Position numbers and translations under genes: made by a program
The notes under the pieces: model-generated
The model's database searches: none
What the model saw: only the letters and a program-made list of their open reading frames with translations
What the model was told of the DNA's origin: nothing
NCBI GenBank assembly: GCA_002316675.1
Contig: DCDZ01000021.1
Span: 1-26,747, forward strand
Origin: Tyzzerella sp. UBA1042
GTDB taxonomy: Bacteria > Bacillota > Clostridia > Lachnospirales > Anaerotignaceae
Reading direction: 5' to 3'
DNA: 26,747 nt
Shown: positions 21,751 through 26,747 of the stretch, one piece after another
Numbering within the stretch: the first letter of the stretch is position 1
Layout: every line of letters begins with the position of its first letter

Positions 21751-22049
21751 TGGCTGATTTGAAATATTATGACGTAATCTTGAAACCCGTTATCACAGAA
21801 AACAGTATGTCTATTTTGGATGAAAAGAAATATACCTTCATTGTACACCCCGAAGCAACAAAGGCGCAGGTGAAGGACGCTGTTGAAAAGATGTTCGCAG
21901 GGGCAAAGGTTGCAGCCGTTAACACAATGAACTATGACGGCAAGCCCAAAAGAAGAGGTGTGCACTTCGGTTCTACACCTAAGTTTAAAAAAGCAGTTGT
22001 AAAATTGACAGCTGACAGCAAGGATATTGAAATCTTCCAGGGAATGTAA
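21750..22049 (+). CDS. rplW: 50S ribosomal protein L23
   Basis: The product has 99 residues. The family motifs KPVITENSM (12-20) and KYTFIVHPEATKAQVKDAVEKMF (27-49) are present, along with the C-terminal RRGVHFGSTPKFKKAVVKL. L23 lies at the peptide exit and docks trigger factor and the signal recognition particle. Its ribosome binding site, GAGGAGGTG, lies inside the end of rplD, with a one-base overlap of the two genes. Confidence 0.97.
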   Translation: MADLKYYDVILKPVITENSMSILDEKKYTFIVHPEATKAQVKDAVEKMFAGAKVAAVNTMNYDGKPKRRGVHFGSTPKFKKAVVKLTADSKDIEIFQGM

Positions 22050-22095
22050 TTCTTCGGAGAATTTGAGGAAAATTGCAAAACACACGGAGACGTGT
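22048..22095 (+). other. Two hairpins in the rplW-rplB spacer
   Basis: AATTCT-tcgg-AGAATT (22048-22063) is a perfect 6-bp hairpin that starts in the rplW stop codon. ACACG-gaga-CGTGT (22082-22095) is a perfect 5-bp hairpin with a GNRA-type loop. The spacer is 77 nt long. Confidence 0.5.
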
Positions 22096-22126
22096 AGCAG
22101 ATAGAAACTCGAAAGGAGTGCAGAAG

Positions 22127-22957
22127 ATGGCAATTAAGAGATATAAACCATATACACCATCTAGAAGACACATGACTGTGTCTGCATTTGATGAAATTAC
22201 AAAATCAACTCCTGAAAAATCTTTGGTGGTACACCTTAAGAAAAATTCAGGCAGAAATAACCAGGGTAAATTGACGGTTCGTCATCGCGGCGGCGGCTCC
22301 AAGATCAAATATAGACTGGTAGACTTCAGACGCAATAAAGACGGTGTTCCCGCAATTGTTCAGGCAATCGAATACGATCCTAACAGAACTGCAAACATTG
22401 CACTTATTGTTTATGCTGACGGTCAGAAGTCTTATATCTTGGCACCTGTAGGTTTACAGGTTGGAGATAAGCTTATGAACGGCCCGGAGGCGGAAGTAAA
22501 AATAGGCAACACATTGCCTATGAGCAAAATTCCCGTGGGTGCAAGCATTCATAACGTGGAAATGAAGCTGGGCAAGGGCGGACAGCTGGTTCGTGCCGCA
22601 GGTAATGTTGCACAGCTGATGGCAAAAGAAGGCAAGTATGCAACAGTGAAGCTTCCTTCCGGCGAAATGAGAATGCTGCCTATCGAATGTAGAGCAACCA
22701 TTGGTCAGGTGGGCAATATTGATCATGAATTGATCCATATTGGTAAAGCCGGCAGAAAACGTCACATGGGTATCAGACCTACCGTAAGAGGTTCCGTAAT
22801 GAACCCCAACGATCACCCTCACGGCGGTGGTGAAGGTAGAGCGCCTATCGGCCGTCCTTCTCCTATGACACCTTGGGGCAAGCCTGCAATGGGTTATAAA
22901 ACAAGAAGCAAACACAAAGCTTCCAGTAAATATATTGTTCGCCGCAGAAACGGCTAA
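22127..22957 (+). CDS. rplB: 50S ribosomal protein L2
   Basis: The product has 276 residues, the normal length. It contains MAIKRYKPYTPSRRHMTVSAFDEIT at the N-terminus, RHRGGGSKIKYR (about 53-64) and the conserved C-terminal region VRGSVMNPNDHPHGGGEGRAPIGRPSPMTPWGKPA, including the histidine near the peptidyl-transferase centre. ATG at 22127 has AAAGGAGTG upstream; the frame is open 18 codons earlier but without support. Confidence 0.98.
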   Translation: MAIKRYKPYTPSRRHMTVSAFDEITKSTPEKSLVVHLKKNSGRNNQGKLTVRHRGGGSKIKYRLVDFRRNKDGVPAIVQAIEYDPNRTANIALIVYADGQKSYILAPVGLQVGDKLMNGPEAEVKIGNTLPMSKIPVGASIHNVEMKLGKGGQLVRAAGNVAQLMAKEGKYATVKLPSGEMRMLPIECRATIGQVGNIDHELIHIGKAGRKRHMGIRPTVRGSVMNPNDHPHGGGEGRAPIGRPSPMTPWGKPAMGYKTRSKHKASSKYIVRRRNG

Positions 22958-22967
22958 TAGATCGGAA

Positions 22968-22994
22968 TGCGTGCAGGCGGTAGCCTAAAACGCA
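22968..22994 (+). other. Hairpin in the rplB-rpsS spacer
   Basis: TGCGT (22968-22972) pairs with ACGCA (22990-22994), and AGGC (22975-22978) with GCCT (22983-22986), around a 4-nt GGTA loop. It lies in a 63-nt spacer and has no T-run. Confidence 0.45.
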
Positions 22995-23020
22995 AAAACA
23001 CGAACAAGGAGGAGTAAAAC

Positions 23021-23305
23021 ATGAGCAGATCACTCAAAAAGGGACCTTTCGCTGACGATCATCTGTTAAAGAAGATTGACGCTATGAATGCAGCCGGCGA
23101 AAAGAACGTAATCAAAACATGGTCTCGTCGTTCGACAATTTTCCCCGATATGATCGGTCATACAATCGCAGTTTACGACGGCAGAAAGCACGTGCCTGTA
23201 TATATTACTGAAGATATGGTAGGCCACAAGCTTGGTGAATTTGCATTGACAAGAAGCTACAGAGGTCATGGCAAAGACGCTGAAAAGAAATCTAAAATTC
23301 GCTAA
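23021..23305 (+). CDS. rpsS: 30S ribosomal protein S19
   Basis: The product has 94 residues. The family signature is clear: MSRSLKKGPFADDHLLKKI at the start, then IKTWSRRSTIFPDMIGHTIAVYDGRKHVPVYI (about 28-59) and KLGEFALTRSYRGHGKDAEKK. S19 forms a complex with S13 in the 30S head near the A site. ATG at 23021 has AAGGAGGAG upstream. rplV follows after 27 nt. Confidence 0.98.
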   Translation: MSRSLKKGPFADDHLLKKIDAMNAAGEKNVIKTWSRRSTIFPDMIGHTIAVYDGRKHVPVYITEDMVGHKLGEFALTRSYRGHGKDAEKKSKIR

Positions 23306-23332
23306 TATCTGAGACGAAAGGAGGTTTCGTTC

Positions 23333-23722
23333 ATGGCAAAAGGTCATAGAAGCCAAATTAAAAAAGAAAGAAATGTTACAATACAAGAAAGAAGACCCCA
23401 TGCATCTGCAAAGTATGTTGGCATCCCTGCCACAAAAGCGAAGATCGTTTTGGATCAGATCAAAGGTAAGGATGTTGTGACTGCAGCGGCATTGTTGAAT
23501 TATTCTCCAAGATTTGCTTCCGAAGTAATTGCGAAGGTTTTGAAATCCGCAATGGCGAACGCAGAAAATAACTTGGGTATGGACATAAATAAATTGTATG
23601 TGGAAGAGGTAAGTGCTGGTCAGGGCCCCACAATGAAAAGAATTCGCCCCAGAGCACAAGGCAGAGCATATCGGATCCTGAAAAGATCCTGCCATATTTC
23701 CATCATTCTGAATGAGAGATAA
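23333..23722 (+). CDS. rplV: 50S ribosomal protein L22
   Basis: The product has 129 residues, a little longer than the usual 110-115 because of an N-terminal extension rich in Lys, Arg and Gln (AKGHRSQIKKERNVTIQERRP). The core starts with HASAKYVGIPATKAKIVLDQIKGK, and the tunnel hairpin is EEVSAGQGPTMKRIRPRAQGRAYRILKRSCHISIIL (about 91-126). L22 lines the peptide exit tunnel. ATG at 23333 has AAAGGAGG upstream, which supports the longer start. Confidence 0.96.
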   Translation: MAKGHRSQIKKERNVTIQERRPHASAKYVGIPATKAKIVLDQIKGKDVVTAAALLNYSPRFASEVIAKVLKSAMANAENNLGMDINKLYVEEVSAGQGPTMKRIRPRAQGRAYRILKRSCHISIILNER

Positions 23723-23733
23723 GGAGGTACGAA

Positions 23734-24393
23734 ATGGGACAGAAAGTAAATCCGCATGGATTAAGAGTCGGTATCATTAAAGATTGGGATACCAAATGGT
23801 ATGCAGAGAAAGATTTCGCTGACTACCTGATTGAAGATGTAAAAATAAGAAAATTTATCAAATCCAAATTATATACTTCCGGTGTTTCCAAAATTGGTAT
23901 CGAAAGAACAGCTGGCAGAGTGAAAATTACTGTTAGCACAGCAAAACCCGGTATTGTGATCGGCAAGAATGGTCAGGCCATTGAAGAGTTGAAGGCTGAG
24001 ATTCAGAAAATGACAACACAAAAGGTTGCTGTAAATATTGAAGAGATTAAAAAACCTGAATTGGATGCACAGTTGGTTGCTGAAAATATCGCACTGCAGT
24101 TGGAAAACCGTGTTACATTCCGTCGTGCAATGAAGCAGGCAATGGGCAGAACCATGAAGTTTGGCGCAAAGGGTATCAAAACAGCTGTTGGCGGTCGTTT
24201 GGGCGGTGCTGATATGGCACGTTCCGAAAGCTATCACGAAGGTACCATCCCTCTTCAGACACTGCGTGCAGACATTGACTACGGCTTTGCAGAAGCTGAT
24301 ACAACCTACGGGAAGCTGGGCGTAAAGGTGTGGATTTACAAAGGTGAAGTTCTTCCTGTAAAAGCAGCAAAAAAGGAAGGAGGCGCTAAGTAA
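23734..24393 (+). CDS. rpsC: 30S ribosomal protein S3
   Basis: The product has 219 residues. It begins MGQKVNPHGLRVGIIKDWDTKWYA, has a KH-type RNA-binding motif VIGKNGQAIEELKAEI (about 75-90) and the C-terminal domain IKTAVGGRLGGADMARSESYHEGTIPLQTLRADIDYGFAEADTTYGKLGVKVWIYKGE. S3 lines the mRNA entry channel. ATG at 23734 has AAGGAGG upstream. rplP starts 2 nt after the stop. Confidence 0.98.
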   Translation: MGQKVNPHGLRVGIIKDWDTKWYAEKDFADYLIEDVKIRKFIKSKLYTSGVSKIGIERTAGRVKITVSTAKPGIVIGKNGQAIEELKAEIQKMTTQKVAVNIEEIKKPELDAQLVAENIALQLENRVTFRRAMKQAMGRTMKFGAKGIKTAVGGRLGGADMARSESYHEGTIPLQTLRADIDYGFAEADTTYGKLGVKVWIYKGEVLPVKAAKKEGGAK

Positions 24394-24395
24394 TT

Positions 24396-24833
24396 ATGTT
24401 AATGCCTAAAAGAGTGAAGTATCGTAAGCAGCAAAGAGGCTCCATGAAGGGCCGTGCCCGCAGAGGCAACAAAGTAACCTACGGCGAATACGGTATTATG
24501 GCTATGGAGCCTACATGGATTACAGCAAACCAGATTGAAGCAGCCCGTATTGCCATGACAAGATACATCAAGCGTGGCGGTGACGTTTGGATTAAAGTGT
24601 TCCCCGACAAACCCGTATCGGCAAAGCCTATTGGTACTCGTATGGGTTCTGGTAAAGGTGCGCCGGAGTTCTGGGTTGCAGTTGTAAGACCCGGCAGAGT
24701 AATGTTTGAAATTGGCGGCGTTGCAGAAGAAACAGCAAAAGAAGCATTGAGACTTGCAATCCATAAGCTTCCTATTAAATGTAAAATTGTTTCCAAGGCA
24801 GAGGCGGCAGAAATGGCAGGTGATCAGCAGTGA
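24396..24833 (+). CDS. rplP: 50S ribosomal protein L16
   Basis: The product has 145 residues. It begins MLMPKRVKYRKQQRGSMKGRARRGN, the standard L16 start, and has IKVFPDKPVSAKPIGTRMGSGKGAPEFWVAVVRPGRVMFEIGGV (about 68-111). L16 sits near the A-site tRNA elbow. Its GGAGG lies in the 3' end of rpsC, 12 nt before the first ATG; the in-frame ATG at 24402 is an alternative. Its stop overlaps the rpmC start by 4 nt. Confidence 0.97.
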   Translation: MLMPKRVKYRKQQRGSMKGRARRGNKVTYGEYGIMAMEPTWITANQIEAARIAMTRYIKRGGDVWIKVFPDKPVSAKPIGTRMGSGKGAPEFWVAVVRPGRVMFEIGGVAEETAKEALRLAIHKLPIKCKIVSKAEAAEMAGDQQ

Positions 24834-25039
24834 AAACAAAAGGCTATGTAAATGAAATGACAGGTAAGACTGCAGATGAATTACAAAGAGACCTTGTTTC
24901 TGCTAAAAAAGAGTTATTCAACCTGAGATTCCAAAACGCGACGAACCAGTTGGATAATACAGCGAGAATCAAGGAAGTTCGTAAAAATATTGCAAGAATT
25001 CAGACAGTGATTACACAGAAGGCGAGAGCAGCAGAATAA
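24830..25039 (+). CDS. rpmC: 50S ribosomal protein L29
   Basis: The product has 69 residues in two long helices. It carries the family motif ELQRDLVSAKKELFNLRFQNATNQLDNTARIKEVRKNIARIQTVI. The start is GTG, overlapping the rplP stop (GTGA), so the two are translationally coupled. L29 lies beside L23 at the peptide exit. Confidence 0.96.
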   Translation: MKTKGYVNEMTGKTADELQRDLVSAKKELFNLRFQNATNQLDNTARIKEVRKNIARIQTVITQKARAAE

Positions 25040-25070
25040 TAATCCCGTCTAATGAGAGGAGGAACTCTTT

Positions 25071-25328
25071 GTGGAAGAAAGAAATCTTCGTAAAACCAGA
25101 GTTGGTAAGGTAGTCAGCGACAAAATGGACAAAACAATCGTTGTTGCTGTGGAAGATAAAGTAAAACACCCTTTGTATGGTAAAATTATCAACAGAACTT
25201 ACAAGCTGAAAGCCCATGATGAAAACAACGAATGCGGCATCGGCGACCGTGTAAAGGTTATGGAAACCAGACCCTTGTCCAAGGATAAGAGATGGAGACT
25301 GGTAAATATCATCGAAAAAGCAAAATAA
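25071..25328 (+). CDS. rpsQ: 30S ribosomal protein S17
   Basis: The product has 85 residues. It has the S17 OB-fold sequence LRKTRVGKVVSDKMDKTIVVAVEDKVKHPLYGKII (6-40) and the ECGIGDRVKVMETRPLSKDKRWRLV segment. The start codon is GTG at 25071, with AGAGGAGGA upstream. S17 binds 16S rRNA early in 30S assembly. Confidence 0.97.
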   Translation: MEERNLRKTRVGKVVSDKMDKTIVVAVEDKVKHPLYGKIINRTYKLKAHDENNECGIGDRVKVMETRPLSKDKRWRLVNIIEKAK

Positions 25329-25353
25329 TCCTTTTTGGAGAGGAGGCAATCAT

Positions 25354-25722
25354 ATGGTTCAACAGGAAACCAGACTAAAAGTAGCAGATAATTCCGGAGC
25401 AAAAGAACTCCTTTGCATTAGAGTAATGGGCGGATCTACAAGAAGATATGCAGGCGTTGGCGATATCATTGTTGCGACGGTTAAAGATGCAACACCCGGC
25501 GGCGTTGTGAAAAAAGGCGATGTTGTGAAGGCTGTTGTTGTTAGAACAGTAAAGGCCGTAGGCAGAGCAGACGGCAGCTATATTAAATTTGACGAAAATG
25601 CAGCGGTTATTATCAAAGATGACAAAAACCCCAGAGGTACACGTATTTTTGGACCCGTTGCCAGAGAGCTGAGAGAGAAGCAGTTTATGAAGATTCTTTC
25701 TCTGGCACCAGAAGTATTATAA
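25354..25722 (+). CDS. rplN: 50S ribosomal protein L14
   Basis: The product has 122 residues, exactly the usual length. It begins MVQQETRLKVADNSGAKELLCIRVMGGSTRRYAGVGDIIVATVKDA and ends with the family's GTRIFGPVARELREKQFMKILSLAPEVL. L14 forms part of the bridge to the 30S subunit. ATG at 25354 has GAGAGGAGG upstream. rplX follows after 13 nt. Confidence 0.98.
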   Translation: MVQQETRLKVADNSGAKELLCIRVMGGSTRRYAGVGDIIVATVKDATPGGVVKKGDVVKAVVVRTVKAVGRADGSYIKFDENAAVIIKDDKNPRGTRIFGPVARELREKQFMKILSLAPEVL

Positions 25723-25735
25723 GGAGGTGTGCTAG

Positions 25736-26047
25736 GTGGCTAACTTGAAATTGAAAAGCGGCGATAAAGTCGTTGTAATTACAGGTAAGGATAAAGGAAA
25801 ACAAGGCAAGATTCTGGCCGTTGATTTGAAAAACAACAGAATTCTTGTGGAGGGTGTGAACATGATTTCCAAGCATACAAAGCCCAATGCAAAAAATCAG
25901 CAGGGTGGTATTGTGAAGAAAGAAAATTATATTCACGCTTCCAACGTAATGTATCTTCATAACGGTAAGGCGACTCGTCTTGGTGCGATGATAAAAGACG
26001 GCAAAAAAGTAAGAATTGCAAAAAAGACAGGCGAAGTGATTGACTGA
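25736..26047 (+). CDS. rplX: 50S ribosomal protein L24
   Basis: The product has 103 residues. The KOW motif is GDKVVVITGKDKGKQGKILAVDLKNNRILVEGVNMISKHTKP (about 9-50). L24 starts 50S assembly. The start codon is GTG at 25736, with AAGGAGGTG upstream. rplE follows after 21 nt. Confidence 0.97.
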   Translation: MANLKLKSGDKVVVITGKDKGKQGKILAVDLKNNRILVEGVNMISKHTKPNAKNQQGGIVKKENYIHASNVMYLHNGKATRLGAMIKDGKKVRIAKKTGEVID

Positions 26048-26068
26048 TCCCTGGAAAGGAGGTAAACA

Positions 26069-26608
26069 ATGAGCAGATTAAGAGAGTTTTATGAAGCAGA
26101 AGTAGTTCCTGAAATGATCAAGAAATTTTCATATAAAAATAAGCTGGCTGTACCCAAGCTGGAAAAAATCATTGTGAACATGGGTGTTGGCGAAGCCAAA
26201 GAAAACGCAAAGATTCTGGATGGCGCAGTGAAGGATATGACAATTATCGTTGGACAGAAGCCCGTTGTAACAAAGGCAAAAAAGTCTATTGCGGCATTTA
26301 AGCTTCGTGAAGGCATGAACATTGGCTGTAAGGCAACGCTAAGAGGCAACAGAATGTATGAGTTTGCTGACAGATTGATCAACATTGCCCTTCCTCGTGT
26401 GCGTGACTTCCGTGGTGTAAAGGCGAATAGCTTTGACGGACGCGGCAACTACACAATGGGCATCAAAGAACAGCTGATTTTCCCTGAAATCGAATATGAT
26501 AAAGTTGATAAAATCAGAGGTATGGACATTGTTTTTGTTACAACAGCAAAGACAGATGAAGAAGCAAGAGAATTGCTTAAATTATTTGGTATGCCATTCG
26601 CAAAATAA
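26069..26608 (+). CDS. rplE: 50S ribosomal protein L5
   Basis: The product has 179 residues, exactly the usual length. It contains MSRLREFYEAEVVPEMIKKFSYKN, KIIVNMGVGEAKENAKILDGAVKDM, TKAKKSIAAFKLREGMNIGCKATLRG and the C-terminal GMDIVFVTTAKTDEEARELLKLFGMPF. L5 contacts 5S rRNA and P-site tRNA. ATG at 26069 has AAAGGAGG upstream. Confidence 0.98.
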   Translation: MSRLREFYEAEVVPEMIKKFSYKNKLAVPKLEKIIVNMGVGEAKENAKILDGAVKDMTIIVGQKPVVTKAKKSIAAFKLREGMNIGCKATLRGNRMYEFADRLINIALPRVRDFRGVKANSFDGRGNYTMGIKEQLIFPEIEYDKVDKIRGMDIVFVTTAKTDEEARELLKLFGMPFAK

Positions 26609-26622
26609 AGGGAGGGACAAAA

Positions 26623-26747
26623 ATGGCTAAAAGATCTATGATCGTGAAGCAGCAGAGAACTCCTAAGTTCTCCACAAGAGCTTACACACGTTGCAGAATA
26701 TGTGGTAGACCCCACTCTGTGCTTAGAAAATATGGAATTTGCCGTAT
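26623..26747 (+). CDS. rpsN: 30S ribosomal protein S14, type Z (zinc-binding), cut by the window edge
   Basis: The first 41 codons are visible. The sequence AKRSMIVKQQRTPKFSTRAYTRC-x2-C places Cys24-x2-Cys27 and Cys40 at the positions of the zinc ribbon in the short 61-residue S14 type; the fourth cysteine lies beyond the edge. This is the zinc-dependent form, so a zinc-free paralogue may exist elsewhere in the genome. ATG at 26623 has GGGAGGG 6 nt upstream, 14 nt after the rplE stop, in the spc part of the operon. Confidence 0.95.
   Translation, partial: MAKRSMIVKQQRTPKFSTRAYTRCRICGRPHSVLRKYGICR

Noticed and set aside
21417..22133. 238-codon minus-strand open frame opposite rplD/rplW
   Set aside because: It lies against highly expressed ribosomal genes and its Cys/Phe/Leu-rich translation is typical of antisense shadow frames.
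1..26747. CRISPR array, tRNA/rRNA genes, prophage or intact insertion sequence
   Set aside because: I found no regularly spaced repeats, tRNA-like cloverleaf with CCA-type end, rRNA sequence, transposase or phage gene in the window.

Overview
The window looks like chromosome from an anaerobic, low-to-moderate-GC Gram-positive bacterium of the class Clostridia, probably Lachnospirales-like. This rests on strong AGGAGG-type ribosome binding sites on almost every gene, a class I hybrid cluster protein, rubrerythrin, a flavodoxin operon with DUF2325 and DUF3793 proteins, a zinc-type S14, and a canonical Firmicutes S10-spc ribosomal operon. The genus cannot be fixed from the sequence alone.

Left part (1-12.4 kb): short, mostly independent transcription units concerned with redox, nitrosative or metal stress and housekeeping. 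A minus-strand block holds hcp (cut by the window edge), its probable Crp/Fnr-type regulator, a VOC/glyoxalase protein and a 517-residue protein of unknown function with a very His/Cys-rich tail. On the plus strand follow a small membrane protein, rubrerythrin, sfsA and a D,D-carboxypeptidase. A minus-strand operon DUF2325-DUF3793-flavodoxin carries two nearly identical 16-bp inverted elements just ahead of two of its ribosome binding sites. Then come a GNAT acetyltransferase, a small RelA/SpoT-type alarmone synthetase, a metallophosphoesterase, a small acidic protein, a flavin reductase-like protein and a decayed rRNA methyltransferase fragment.

Middle (12.4-19.5 kb): central metabolism and conserved proteins on the plus strand. 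These are thrC, an fsa/talC-type transaldolase followed directly by transketolase (non-oxidative pentose phosphate pathway), thpR, and an ACT-domain protein paired with a UPF0210/DUF711 protein, closed by a strong terminator.

Right part (19.5 kb to the end): the S10-spc operon, rpsJ-rplC-rplD-rplW-rplB-rpsS-rplV-rpsC-rplP-rpmC-rpsQ-rplN-rplX-rplE-rpsN(type Z, cut by the edge). A good promoter with an A-rich upstream stretch drives a leader of about 250 nt that contains a terminator-like hairpin. Unusually long, hairpin-bearing spacers separate rpsJ from rplC, rplW from rplB, and rplB from rpsS.

The least explained parts are the duplicated element in the DUF2325 operon, the folded segment at 7139-7272 between convergent genes, the His-rich protein, and the S10 leader and spacers. 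I found no tRNA, rRNA, CRISPR array, intact insertion sequence or phage gene.
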